From Dipetalonema caudispina (Eukaryota; Nematoda; Chromadorea; Rhabditida; Onchocercidae): 64,000 nt of DNA. The notes under the pieces are model-generated. The model did no database searches, was not told where the DNA came from, and worked only from the letters and a program-made list of their open reading frames with translations. Shown here piece after piece: positions 14,132-26,559 of the stretch. The first letter of the stretch is position 1; every line of letters begins with the position of its first letter. The stretch covers positions 62,001 through 126,000 of the forward strand of contig JABVXV010000126.1 of NCBI GenBank assembly GCA_013365325.1, given 5' to 3'. Made by a program: the position numbers and the translations under genes.

Positions 14132-14458
14132 AACTTTCAGTTTACCTTTATATTACCTTTTTTTCTTATTCCTTTTCCTTATGTTCACTTTTCGAAAATT
14201 GCTCAAAGTTTTCAAAGCAAACTTTTTCGCGAAAACGATTTCAAAGAAAACGAAAAATGTTCTGTGGATCATTCCATGTTTACCAAACTTTTATCACAAT
14301 ACAATAGTAATTTAGAATGGCTTTCTTCCGTCTTCAACTATCATATCTCCATTCTTGACATTAAAAACTATTCTAATTATGAAGATTTAGATCCAACTTA
14401 TTTATCCAACATTTTACCCAAAACTATTTATCCTCTTTTTATAAATGAAGATAATTAG
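14132..14458 (+). CDS. Possible orphan terminal exon, hypothetical
   Basis: A plus-strand frame is open from 14132 to the TAG at 14456-14458. A good acceptor (CTTTCAG) ends at 14140, leaving an exon of 318 bases, exactly 106 codons. The translation is fairly normal in composition: FSKIAQSFQSKLFREND, CSVDHSMFTKLLSQ, NLEWLSSVFN, LDPTYLSNILPK. No family is recognised and no upstream exon was found. It may be the last exon of a plus-strand gene, a remnant, or chance. Confidence 0.28.
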   Translation, partial: NFQFTFILPFFLIPFPYVHFSKIAQSFQSKLFRENDFKENEKCSVDHSMFTKLLSQYNSNLEWLSSVFNYHISILDIKNYSNYEDLDPTYLSNILPKTIYPLFINEDN

Positions 14459-14694
14459 GTAATAGATATTTTTTCAATACTGCTTCTCAGCATAGCGCTC
14501 TTCATGATAAAAGTATTAACCGAATGTACAATCAACAAATAATGCTTCATCATTTCCATAAATCTTCCGAAATTTTTAGAATTAATTTACAAATCATCTT
14601 TTAACAATTATGTTTGTAAGTAGTTATTCAATATTTATAATTATAATTATTTATTATCGAAATAATAATAATTATTAAATATCAATCGAAATAA

Positions 14695-14907
14695 TTATTT
14701 GTAATCAAATCGAATAAATATTTGGCTTGGCAAAAATAAATGATCTAAAATCTGAATCGTTTCAGATAGATGTGAAGCTTCTAAATTTTCTGGCAGAAAT
14801 AGCCATTCAGATACTGTAAGCAAGATTGATAATGAGATGATGGTTGGTGATAATGCTAATGCGCAAAATGTCGTATTGAGTTTTATTAATATCATCAGTT
14901 GGAACAT
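14695..14907 (-). CDS. Possible small membrane or secreted protein, hypothetical
   Basis: A 70-codon single-exon frame on the minus strand. Its first 31 residues are hydrophobic (MFQLMILIKLN, then LSPTIISLSILLT) and are followed by a mildly acidic part (SEWLFLPENLEASHLSETI). A signal peptide or one TM segment is possible. No cysteine framework, no recognised family, and no flanking exons were supported. It could be chance. Confidence 0.22.
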   Translation of the reverse strand: MFQLMILIKLNTTFCALALSPTIISLSILLTVSEWLFLPENLEASHLSETIQILDHLFLPSQIFIRFDYK

Positions 14908-15944
14908 TAACTAATCCGTTGAATACTTCTGATCGATATGATGTTACAGATCTTCCCGACTTTTTTTTATTACGATTTAATTCGTTATTTTTTTGTTTCT
15001 CACTTTTTTATATATTATTTTTTAAATTACAAAATATCAGCAAAATTTAAAACAATAAAGAATTGAGAGCAGTTAAATTGTACTAATGCACGGGAACACT
15101 GGAACTTGAAACAAAACTTGAAAATACTGCAGTATAGTGACTGATTTAATTCAAATGGTTTTTTATTAATAATTTTAATTAAATTATGGAAAAAAGTCCG
15201 AAGATTACACGGCTAGAGAAACAGTTAAAAATTTGAAATTTGTTTTCTAATAATATATCTGAAAATGTTTAATTAATTTATTTCCAAAGATGAGAAAAAA
15301 AAAATAGGATATTCTCATTTAATTCTTTTCTATTCAGAGTGAACATAAATAGGAAAATGTTGATTTGGTTTGGCAATTGATACTGAATAAACTTTTCCGA
15401 TACACAATAATTCAATTCAGTGATGACTACAAAAGTTTCTATTTCCTATGCACGCAAAAAAAAAAAAAAAGAAAAAAAAGTGAAAGTTGAAGTGATATAG
15501 CAAGAATAATGGTAGATAGAAGAAAAGAAATAACTATTACTGTTCCGGATGTGATAGAATTTTTATCCGATTTCGATCGGATAATATAGAAAATATTTTT
15601 TTTAAAAAAAAGTATTAATATGAAAAGTATGTTTAGGTTTCAACCTCAAAAGCTTGAACCGTCTTTGAAATTAACCAGATTTCTTGGAAATTTAAAACTT
15701 TTTTGAAAATAAGAATGGAAGTTTTCTTTTCAGATAAGCTTTTGCTTGAAATTTCGACTTGTTTTAATAAAGTTAATGAGCAACTACTCAAAAATTGATA
15801 AAATTATAAAAAGAATTTACCACAGAATATAGCTTGTAGCCTATTCGTTCTTTTGTTTGAATAATCCTAATTGTTTCATTGAACTAATGGAATGAACCGG
15901 GCTTGAATCCAAATATCTAAACAAATTCAACAAAATCCTATCAG

Positions 15945-16640
15945 TCATGTTTAATCAGTTCTGAGGAATTCTGAGATTATAACTAGTGTTTTCGAAGATA
16001 ACGATTTGAAATTGTCACACAGATTGGTATGGAACATCAAAAAAGGATGCACGGTATCATTGTAAAGTTGAACAATAATTTGTTGCTAATACTTTGGACG
16101 TCCATATAACAATGACCGTATACAACCTTCACCTTCTATCAGTGATAATGATGAACAGATATTATTCCCATTAAAAACAAACTTGCTGATAAAATGCCTT
16201 CTATCATATCTTCTTTACTGTACTATTTTCAAAGATATTTTCTTTTAAATTTCCATCATATTTGAAACGGTAGCAGTTATTTCTTCAAGTTTGTTTAGAA
16301 TCTTGGTAATATTATGAGCAGTAACTTGAAACCTTTTTGTTGTAAATTGATTCGATATTGAAGAATGTACCACTGAGTGATTTTATTAAACTTCTATGAA
16401 GTGCAGAAGGAGAGCGTACACAATCATCAATTTCATTTCAACCATATACCATAATATGCAACACACGGATGAGAAGATACTGATAATGCTGAGAAAATAA
16501 ATATGAGAATTAAAAATATTTTTGATTCGTTGATCGCTAATTACTCATTTAAAAAGTAATACCAATGTTCGACTCATTTTTAAACATATCGAAAGCAGAG
16601 ATAGAATCACAATTGCTGTCAACAGAACTAAAAAGTCCAA
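15945..16640 (-). pseudogene. Scattered open exons, possible decayed or unmodelled gene
   Basis: Four minus-strand segments read like exons but I could not join them all in phase: a hydrophobic stretch near 16546-16640 (FLVLLTAIVILSLLSICL), a segment near 16250-16372 (VTAHNITKILNKLEEITATV), one near 16117-16196 (NNICSSLSLIEGEG), and a final one near 15950-16077 (DTVHPFLMFHTNLCDNF, ending in TAA). The second resembles the helical ANITELL part of the cysteine-rich protein at 5.6-9.3 kb, which may mean a diverged relative. A pseudogene, an incomplete model or coincidence are all possible. Confidence 0.25.
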
Positions 16641-17522
16641 AAAAGAAATATATCTACTAGGCTAACAAAGTTTAACCATGAATTGCTTACATCAAAGAAA
16701 TCAAAAATCAAAATATTCCATGCATTTTCCAAACGTATTAGGAAATGGTAGTGCTATAAATTTTACATTTTTAAATTACAAATCTCATTTAAATTCTGAA
16801 TCACTAATTTTCCTGAAAATTAAAGATGATGTCAATACACGCGCTTCAGGGTACCCGATCCAATAACAGGATATTATGCTAATTCGGAAGAATTATTGCA
16901 ATGAATCCTTGAAACGATTGCTGCATAGACTAAAAAATCATTACTAGTCCAAATATCTTAATAAAGTCGAGAAATGTAAACTTTCTGAATCAACGTTAAA
17001 GCTCAATAACTCATTTGATTTTAAGTGTATGTAATACTCGCAATAGATTAAATTAGTTCAACAACCTATGTTACTTTGCAACATTTCAGAAGAAAATTGT
17101 AAATCGAATATAACATAGGATGAGAAATCTAGTTATTCGAATGGAATTTTCAGTTTTTTGTATACTCTGCCGTAAGTTTTTCAAAGCCGATTCTTCATAT
17201 CACCTTTGCGATGCAAACTGATTGAAGTGCAATATGAAACTGTAAATTTATTGCTGATAAAAATACAGTATTATCAACAGTAAATAGTTTGATGTCGAAA
17301 TAGCTAATGTATTCAACTTGTATTCAACATAAATAATGTTTTAAAAAAAAGCACAAAGCTCGAAAGAATTCCTGAATTGAAATATAGGGACATTAATAAA
17401 ATGTTCAAGGAATGAATGAGGAGGGATGTTCTTACTAGGCAGCAAATTGTTTCAAAGATCAATTTCGATTATTAAATTCAACTGTACCAATTTCGTTATA
17501 TTTAAATAAGAAAGAACATAAG

Positions 17523-20219
17523 TTAAGAGAAGCCACTAATTATGCGAACAATGGGATCAGAATTGGATAATGTTAGCACTAATCGTTGACAACTTGATGG
17601 AAAATGATCGAGGGAGTCAGAAAGCATATGCCAATCGTAGATATCTGATGCATGCCATGTAACATACTGTGAAATTAGCGCAAGCGCTGAATCGGCTTCT
17701 CTTCTTTCGCAGCTTCCTTTTACTATCACTATAAATTTTATGTAGAATTCAACTAAAATTTTAAATCAATAAAATATGAATTTTAAAATATAATCACTAG
17801 AACCGTAAGAGATAACTGATTATCCAGTGCAGTATGTTTGGCGTAGATCATTTGATTTTTAGACGTCTATCTCTTAGACTTATTTAAAGCTTCCAGAAAA
17901 TAAATCTTGTCCAGCAAAACTATTTAATCTTGTCACTATATAAGATATCTCATAGGATTTTACGTAAATTTTGGTATAAGTGCGAAACGATGTGAGATTT
18001 TTTTACTTACATTCTTCGCATTGCAAGTAACATGACTGGAAAGAACAGAGTAGACCAAGTTCCCGTTCATATTTACTTATTTCTTTTTTAGTGAATACCT
18101 GAAAAAGATTGTAAGTAAATGTAATTGCATACCGAGAAAAGTTATAAAACCTTCTTCTTTGGAATGTCTGAATTAAAATCTTTTCGGATAGAACAGGACT
18201 TTCTGCACCAATTCCCTATTCCACTGAATAGAAATATATATATACATATATAAACTACTTTTTTAAGAACCTTCAGAAAATAGTTCACATTACGAAATCA
18301 CAGGACAATTTAAGCGAAAAATGGAAAACTCGACATCGAAGCTATCTAATACGTGTTTGATGTTTGGGATCGATCAATTCTTTCTCATGAGGTCACTCTA
18401 TGTCATTCCAAGAGTACTACAAATAAGCAACTATTGACGAAATGCTTGCCTTGCCAGGAAATGCTCGTTCTCTGTTTTCAGTATTCTTTAATGCTTCCAA
18501 ATGACACGTCTGATCACATTTCAGAAACGTCAAAGGTTCTGTTTTTTCCAGACAGCTTCGAGCTTCCAGAAAATGATGCTTCTTGAAACGGCATAGAAAA
18601 TTAGACGGTGAAAACACTCGGACTGCAGACTGAAAATTTTTGTGAACGCAACTTCTTGCCATTTCAAAATTGGAACAGAAATTACGACATTCTTGTTAAA
18701 AATATCGTAATAAGTGGTAGAATTTGCAAGATGTACATCAATCCAGAATGGGATACGGGTCTAAATGAGTCAAATTAGAGAGAGTGATAGAGAAAGTAAA
18801 TTCCAGTAAAGATATAATTTCTTAATGAAATCTGAGCTATAATGAGTTCTCCTCTCTCTCTCTCTCCTATATCTATGCATAGCGAACCGAAATATTCCTA
18901 GTATTACGGATTCGATAAACAGCATTTCCTATTCTCTTTCTTTTTTCCAACAACATGCTATATTATTAAGAGAATGGTTAGTTTTTAGGAGATGAAGATA
19001 AGACTTAACAATATTTCTGATTACATCAACCTAATATCAGATAGTACCTCTATGAAGACATTATTAACGATGTTTATTATTTATTAAAGGACTTGTAAAA
19101 GTATCACATTAATTTAGTAGACCTAAGACAAGGTTACGGTGGTCAGTTCACGAATTAAAATGAACTCACTCCATCAAGTGAATAACGATATATCAGAACA
19201 ATCTGCCACTTTAATTGGTGACGGCACAACAGCCAAATAATGTCGCCATTTTTCTTTCTTTACGTCTAGCTAGCATTTCATTAAGTGAGAATAGTATTTT
19301 AGAGCTAGATAAGAAAATTATCAAGTTTGCATTGTTCGGATACAAGAAGTATATGAGAACCAAGGTGGGAAATAGATGAAAGGAGCTAGGAAGTTCATCA
19401 GTCATTTTTCCGACGAAATTCTAAATCCAGAAAGGATAAAAACTTTCAATAAGCAGGAAAAGCCACGACTTTGCTTTTCTGAATCAATGAATTTTATATA
19501 AAAAGGAGTAACTGGCCTGATCATTACATTCATCAATGTAGCATTGAGTGCGCTGTTCCGAGATATTGCAGTAAGTAACAAATCCAGCATGATCCAACAC
19601 TGCGGGATGCAAAGGGAAGTCATAAAAATCAGTTGTGCTCAAGTTAAATTCATGTTCAAACACACTTTTCCACTCATTATTGCAATCCTATAAATTCAAT
19701 AATCAGACTGGACCACATCAATAGAATCATAATTTACGGATATTATTATAACCACTGACAAGTAATGTTCTCCAATTTAAGCAACAATGAAATCTGCTTA
19801 GTCTTACTTTATTATTGCAAAGCATGATACAATTCCTAACATTCTGAATTTCGTAAAGTGAAATTTCTTGTGAAAAGTTGAAATTTCTTAAGCTGAGAGA
19901 TTTACTTGATGAATTAAGGTAGACACCCTATATGAGGTCAACTAACAAATTTAAGATAGTGATATAAGTTACGATTCTTCTGCTTAAATCCTCTTTTATT
20001 ATTGGTAATAAAGCTATCCTATTTCGTACCAATCAACCGAAATGTTCTTAAAATTACCTGAAAACACGTGGCATCGGTAGAATTTACTTCGGAAACATAC
20101 ATAAAATCGCGTTTCCATCGGAACTGACAACTAAGCCTGAACTGGCTAATAATAACAGCACTGATAAGAAACAAGCAGCTGAATGGTATTGCATGTAATG
20201 GTAAACTAATAATGCTCAT
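17523..20219 (-). CDS. CPG4-domain secreted protein A (chondroitin proteoglycan 4-like)
   Basis: Five exons give 267 residues: 20058-20219, 19513-19687, 18450-18622, 18011-18098 and 17523-17728. The start at 20219 is the ATG giving the best signal peptide ([20 protein letters not shown]); an in-frame ATG lies at 20267. The mature part carries the CPG4 cysteine pattern (Pfam PF15481): [41 protein letters not shown] and FLKCDQTC, then a second block [23 protein letters not shown] and [10 protein letters not shown]. The protein at 55.8-58.6 kb has the same order of blocks, so the two are paralogs. Exon 3 ends at a GC donor (AAG then GCAAGC). The exon 2 to exon 3 join uses GTTACT at 19512 and the acceptor at 18623; a shifted pair is possible. 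Known: the domain was named from C. elegans CPG-4; glycosaminoglycan attachment here is not shown. Confidence 0.78.
18849..18867. repeat. CT microsatellite
   Basis: Short CT repeat inside an intron of the CPG4-domain gene (minus strand). Confidence 0.85.
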
Positions 20220-20821
20220 CACGAGCGTAACATTCACCACCCAACAAACTGCTCCCCTCCCTAGCAATGTAGGTCAATTAACACAACTCGAAGATCCCCT
20301 AAATGACGCCCTCCACCCGTTTCAAACCCAATTCTTGCCATTCATATTCATTTAAATGTGCCTATCCATCCTTATCTCATCCATCATCCACTCAAAATTA
20401 TTGTGTAACTTCTCATGCATTGCAAAGGTCAACCAACTCTAAAAAGTTCATTTTATAAATAATTAGTTGAGAAAGGATCTCGATGGGATGCGATCGAACA
20501 CATTTCAAGAAGCATCAAACAAGCCAAGGAAAGACCACCAGATGATCTATCAGCAGGAATCCCCGATCACTGAATGGATTGACATGCACCTCCTCTAGCA
20601 ACCCACTCGCCAAGTAGCTGCGTGACCCATGAAAAAAGCGACATATAGAAACTAGCGTGAAATGTCCCAAAAGAAGAGAAAAACTGATCTTTAATCCTGA
20701 CCGTCATAACATTTGAAAACTCAAAATAATTTTTATCGACAATTAAACATGGCAATCTACACTTGTAAGTATTTACACCCTATATTAGTGAGAACACAGG
20801 GAAATAGATATCTCGAATCAG
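20220..20821. other. Intergenic between NDUFA12 and CPG4 protein A
   Basis: About 600 bases between two minus-strand genes. It should hold the 3' UTR of NDUFA12 and the 5' region of the CPG4 gene. A 62-codon minus-strand frame at 20567-20755 has no family or splice support. Confidence 0.4.
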
Positions 20822-21845
20822 CTATTGTGTTTCCTTAAACTTCGGGTTCCATAACGAGAGCTTCTGTTTCGTTGTCGAGTAAGGATAATATTTTCGATCC
20901 CTGAAAAACAAATTCTTGCATTTTATTCTAACGAACCGAAACTGAAATAAGTGAGAGACATGCTTATAATCTATCATGGCATATGCTCACAAAATTTAAA
21001 ACCATCAAATGAATGAAACATTAAGCTTCTTAGATCATAAAAAGTTCAAGGGAAGAGTAGTAAGAAAATACTTTTCAAACTTACTCCAATAATGTTAAAG
21101 TCTCTTCATGATCCAACATCCACTTTCTCTGCTTTGGAGGATTCTGGACAGGAGTTTCATCGGTAATATGATGTAACCACATATGCCTATATAGTATGAG
21201 CTTAAGGAAATTGGATGTGAATCATTCAAACTCCTTCTTCAAGTTATAATTTGGATGAGAGTAAGATAAAACTGGACTTCGAATGATAAACCAGACCAGA
21301 ACTAGAAAAGATTAACTCACCATTCAGCAGGAATTTGAGAAGCGTCGTATTCAAGCCAAACATGCTCTGGATATTCAACCCAGCGATTTCGAGGCATAAA
21401 GTAAGAATTGTCCTTGAAAATATATGAAAAATTTAACGATTTAATATTGACTTTAATTACTCAACATGAATTAAAGAATTATAAAAGAAACAGTCTAACT
21501 AACTTCGTAGTATTTATTGCCGAATTTGTCTTCCCCCATGAACTTCCCAATTCTCGCTTCATCCATCCTGAACAAAATACAGAAAACATATCGAAATGAA
21601 AAGAAATTGACAAAGAACAAAAATGACAAGATGCAAACATGACAGCAAACATTTGAACGTGGAATATCACAAATGATATCAACTTCACCGTCAACAATGA
21701 TCTAATAACATATTGATAGAGTAAAACATTTCAAATGTACTTACAAATAACGTTTCTTCGCGAAACCAAACCATCCACCACAACCTTTAACTATTCGAAG
21801 GAATTTTGTAAATACTCGCAAACCAAGAATTTCTTTCAAACTCAT
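20822..21845 (-). CDS. NDUFA12: NADH:ubiquinone oxidoreductase subunit NDUFA12
   Basis: Accessory subunit of mitochondrial respiratory complex I (the B17.2 protein), located at the matrix arm. Five exons join in phase into 145 residues, the same length as the human protein: 21745-21845, 21504-21567, 21321-21412, 21085-21186 and 20822-20900. Family blocks are plain: RIGKFMGEDKFGNKYYEDN, RNRWVEYPE, IPAEWHMWLHHITDETP and RKYYPYSTTKQKLSLW. The N terminus MSLKEILGLRVFTKFLR fits the usual short amphipathic start. The gene lies 795 bases downstream of p47 on the same strand, a spacing compatible with a nematode operon but long for one. All splice sites are GT-AG and no residue block is missing. Confidence 0.96.
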
Positions 21846-22639
21846 TGGAATCTGAATATGAAGGGATACTATATATATACAAGTATTAAACAAAATAACA
21901 CTCCGCCAAAGGAAACACTCCCGAAATTTTGTTGCATGGTTGAGAAACGCATTGAATGAACAGGAAATCGATAACTTCTCAAAAACGTATTAAATCCTCG
22001 AAAATCGCCTCTACCGTAGCCCATTTTCCATTTTCCAGACTAAAAAATACCATGCACAAACGAATGCATGTTTGTATCACTCTTTTCGATGATAGTATAT
22101 GGAAAAAAGGACACCCCCAACACTGCAGAGACTATCCTCATAACTAGTACAATGCATCGCTTACTTGCGGCACCGTTGGACATTAGAATCAGGCACGAAT
22201 TTCTTCGAAGAAATTCATGATACCAAACAGATCATGGAACAACATTCTGTTTAATTTACTTTCCTCTCCTTATGGCCCCTTCCTCCTCCATTTTTCCCTC
22301 TTCCTCTTCGTTCCCACCAGTGATTAAGCACCTTCAATTCTATAAAAGTCCAAAACGCAATAAGATACAAAGAACGTGGAAAGCCAGTACGCTGAACATT
22401 GCCATAAAACAAAAATTTTATTTGTAGTCTTTTGACACAGCTGTTCAAATCATTCTCATAAAAAAATTGGAAAAAGAAATATCATGCGTGATATTCTCCT
22501 TCCAGTATAAAAAAGGTTTTCTTATCTATGTGTTACACATTGACATTACTGAAACGTTACAGCAAAACAGATAAGTTGCCTTGTAAAAAGGAAGTGAAGG
22601 GACATGAAGTAAAATAGCAAGAATTATACAGAACATGAA
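21846..22639. other. Intergenic between p47 and NDUFA12
   Basis: About 795 bases separating two minus-strand genes; open frames on either strand are short and unsupported. It should hold the 3' UTR of p47 and the 5' region, possibly a trans-splice acceptor, of NDUFA12. Confidence 0.4.
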
Positions 22640-25389
22640 CTACACAAGTTTCGCAACAATAACTGCATTCAATAAACCTGCTTCTTTCAGGGAAATGTTT
22701 TCTTGTTCGATCACTTTATTCGGAAAGGTTGTCATCAAATTGAACGGCTGGAAGGCATAATGTGGTGCTGCGCTAAAAAATATCGTAACAGTTGGTATTG
22801 CACTTAGTTGTAGCATTAATGACACAGTTCATGGTTAAAAGCAATTGGAAATGAATGTACGTACAAACGACTAGACTGAAAAACTGTGACTCACATTACG
22901 AGAAAATTGCGAATGTCTCCAACTGTGTGATTATGATTGAATTTCCCGACAATCCGCACTCCATTCGGCAGTCGAATTTGCACATGCGTAACGGGCTCTC
23001 CGTCAACTAGCTTTATCGCTTCTTGAGCTTTCTTGACACAATCAGAATCTAAAAATCATCAAAACCCAATTACTTTTAGACCACTGAATGACACACATGC
23101 AGTGACACTCTGTAACATATAAATGGCAGACTTGAGAAGTACATGCTAGAATACATACATCCTGAAAGAGGAAACAATAAACAAAAAATATTTCAACAAA
23201 GCATCGTGAAGTAATATCCTCAAGAACAAAATTTGCTGCTATTCATTAAGCATTATAAATATGAAGACGAATAGAGTGAACAGTATCATACCAAATTTTT
23301 TTTGCTAAGACGTAATAAACATAGCTTACCTACACACCCACTGTTTGCAGAATTAGCACCATTACTCGATCTTTCCTCCAAATTTTCTGCAGCAGCGATA
23401 GTAGGAACAAGTTCACCTAGCCTTTGTCCTTGTCCACTGAACGGTTTCGGTTTAACTACATACGGTTCCAAACGACGTTCCATGCGAATGTCAATAGTTT
23501 TACCTGGATACTTCCGTATTATCTCGTTCGGAATATGTCTAAACTGCTTTAAATACAAGTGTGAAGCAACATATTCCATATACTCCATAAGAACAACTGC
23601 ATTTATAATGCGTAAACCACTACAAATTTTGTAACGAACATATTTATATCAAGCACGACACCATGTGGACTCTTTAAAAAGATTTGTAATACCATTAGTA
23701 GAGTTCTTCCTTCAACTTAGAAGCCGGTTTAGATCTGATTTCTCTAACCTCAGTTAGTCACCAAGTCTTCTTTTCTTGTCTTTCTTCGGCTTGTTTAACA
23801 TGTCAAGTATCCCCATTCTACACTGTCAATATGATACTCAGAATCGCAATTCATAAAGGTTTTAACCATCGCAATTTCGGATCTCTCAACAAAATAACTA
23901 CTGTTTTAGGTGGAAGACCCAATAAATTAGCTGTGGTCCTAGTTCTCGAAAAAAGTACACCAATACCTAGTCAAAAATACTTTACATCATCCCTACACAC
24001 TTCAAAACTTTCCGAAAGTACACATAGAACGCGAATAATTTATCTGATCAAATTGAAAGTTACCCTTCGCTAATCGACTGCAAAAACGAATGACTTGGCA
24101 GGTCACTGTACAGTCGAAGTGGCCCATCATCTACAGTGAATCCATTTTCCCACATGATGAGTATCACTTCTTGCTGAAACAGAAGTAGGACTGGCTACCC
24201 TACATTTATTTCAGCGAAAAGATTATTAAAACAAATCCCAAAAACGCATTTACGAAAGAAACATCAAAATACTAACTGGAACAGAGTTCTTCGATTCAAC
24301 CAGCTCAGACGACTGTACACCATCTCCCAAACGATAGCCTTTAGTACCCGAGGCAAACTTCACTGCATCACGAGTTCCTAATCTGGCATTCTCTTCCGGT
24401 GTCAGAGGTTCAGCACCATGTGCACGAGCTGAACTGAAGAACTGTGAAACGAAGTCTTCACTACGTGAATTATCTGATCCAAGCACTAGATTCCCACTGA
24501 AATACTTTTAAATGATAATGAGACGTAAACATATTGTGTCCAACGTAAATTCTTATTAATTGCATCACTATCTCCTAAATTCGTATCTCAGACTTATCTT
24601 TCCACGAAGTTTTAACAGAACAGAAGGGAGTGAATGGTCCACATTCACATACTTTCAAGCAGTTACGAAAACCTAACTTTGATGATTCTTTATTCTTTCA
24701 CATAGCAAAATTACGAAGATCATACATGCGAAGCCTTTGCAGAAATTACTGTAGCAAAAAGCTTAAGACAAATCAAGTTTACCTCTGCTCGCTACCGCCG
24801 ACAAAAAATCCTTGCTGGCCCTTTTCATCATCACTAGGAGTACTGCTGCTCGGGCTCCTTGATTTTTTACCCGACGAATGTAAAGTTGCAATTCTACAAC
24901 AGTTCAACTTATATTAAGTATCTTCTCCCGTACAATAAAGAAACTGCTGCACGGTTTTTAAGTTCTATCGCATAATAACCGAAAGATAGATTGCCAGTGA
25001 GTGCCAAGAGTCTTCATGCTTGTCTATCAAACTGTAACTGGGGAACAGAAATGCTCAAAATTACAGGGAACATATTGAACAATTCCGATTAACATAACCA
25101 AAATTGTTGTCCAGTTATCGGTAAAACGCATCTCCTGATTACAAATAGTCAATACGCTACCGTCGACAGACAGACCTCCCAACAGAGGCTATCATACCAG
25201 TTTTTCAACAACTTTATTTAATCCACTGCTACTTCACTACTTCAGATTATCAAATCTCGTCACAATACTTTCTCAGCTTGCCTGAAGCTCCTATTTCGGC
25301 AATATTATAACCGTCATGACATTTACACTTAATGTATGTGCATAAACATCAACCAAATCAATGAAATAAATGACAAACCTGCGGCTCAT
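22640..25389 (-). CDS. ubxn-2: p47 / UBXN-2, p97-CDC-48 cofactor (SEP and UBX domains)
   Basis: Adaptor of the AAA ATPase p97/CDC-48 in membrane fusion and ubiquitin-dependent disassembly. Seven exons give 315 residues: 25379-25389, 24783-24893, 24277-24496, 24064-24173, 23330-23538, 22895-23048 and 22640-22772. The first coding exon is only 11 bases (MSR plus two bases). Visible blocks: GFFVGGSEQSG (matches p47 FYAGGSERSG), GTKGYRLGDG, the SEP domain from about residue 115 (ILIMWENGFTVDDGPLRLY, then GHIPNEIIRKYPGK), the p97-binding SHP motif FSGQGQRLG, and a C-terminal UBX domain (HVQIRLPNGVRIVGKFNHNH, then FNLMTTFPNK). The last exon ends AGLLNAVIVAKLV like human p47. The N-terminal UBA domain of mammalian p47 is absent from this model. 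The exon 4 to 5 join uses acceptor TTTAG at 23539, which restores GHIPNEI. Confidence 0.95.
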
Positions 25390-26559
25390 TGTATAATTAC
25401 GATATAAATAATCTAAAGAAGAGCACTATCGTGAAAAGAAAAACTCTGAAATAATTTCGTGATAAAATTATATAAAAATGCACTAAGTTAAATCATCTCA
25501 TACTGCTTATTATAACTATTCTCTATTATTCTTTGTTCTTTCCCATCCTTTTCTCCACACTAATCAATTCCATACAAATCCCACAATCAAACAAGAAAAA
25601 AAAAACCTCCCAATATCTCCCCCCGTCCCCCCCGCTCCATCCTCTCTATCAAACCATATCGGACAATAAATCAACCAAATATGCTATATCGTTTAATTAG
25701 TGGGTCGTAATGAAAATTTCCATCTCTTCCTCATATTCCGTTTACAATTTGACGTATACTTTTTGCACTTTTACGTGTATCCTTTATTATTGTAATTTGT
25801 CATTATCACATATATGTGTAATAAAATTTTTTATTTTATTTGTTAAATATAAATAACAGAACAGCAAGAAGTAAGAAAATGGATAAAACGGATATCATTT
25901 ATATGAAGAAACACGTACGTATAATGAACATTTTTACATTTGTATGAAAAGAAGAACGTTCGATGATTGGAAGTTTTGAAACAGTGAAAAAAGAAAAAAA
26001 AAAGAAAAAAACATATAGGATATAAATAGACATAATTGAAATTAACGAAGAATAAATATTTTGTATTTTCCGTTTTAAAATTTTTTAATTGTATGGCAAT
26101 ATAAATTTTGAGAGGAATGTATCATGTAAAATCTTAAATTGAACTTTTAATGCTATGCTAAGTTAAATGCGTTTAAATATACTCTACCACTTTCATTTGG
26201 TTCTAAATTAGATTATATATGGAAAAGTTGTAAATTTATGTGCACGATCATCCTCACTGTAATTTTACTGATTTATAATCATTAAAAATCAATGGAATAT
26301 TGTTTATCAACGATATCGCTAATTAGTGACTTATTAATGAAGATGGAATATTGAGTAAAAAAAATATTTTCGGATTACAGGGCTTTGATTAAAGTTTGTC
26401 GCATATTTTTTCCCGTATTTTTTGAAACTTTGAGCTAGACAAATTCAAATTTTCTGGTAATATCACGCTAAACAAAGTATGTTTTAGAAATAGAAAAAAA
26501 GAGAGAAAAAGTCCTTCAGATAGTTCATTGTTCATCTTCGACTACTTTCTGATAACTTT
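25390..26559. other. Intergenic, 5' of p47
   Basis: AT-rich, no coding support. A C-rich patch lies near 25617-25640. It should contain the p47 promoter and the 3' UTR of the coiled-coil gene to its right. Confidence 0.4.

Larger units (their letters stand above)
11783..17522. other. Mostly non-coding stretch
   Basis: A 5.7-kb AT-rich region with a T run at 13502-13523, an (AT)n tract at 13957-13981 and an A run at 15456-15470. The missing first exon of the C6-like gene should lie at its left end. Three weak coding candidates are listed separately (14132-14458, 14695-14907, 15945-16640). Nothing else could be supported. Confidence 0.4.

Noticed and set aside
23302..23634. Plus-strand frame of 110 codons
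   Set aside because: Antisense shadow of the p47 SEP-domain exon.
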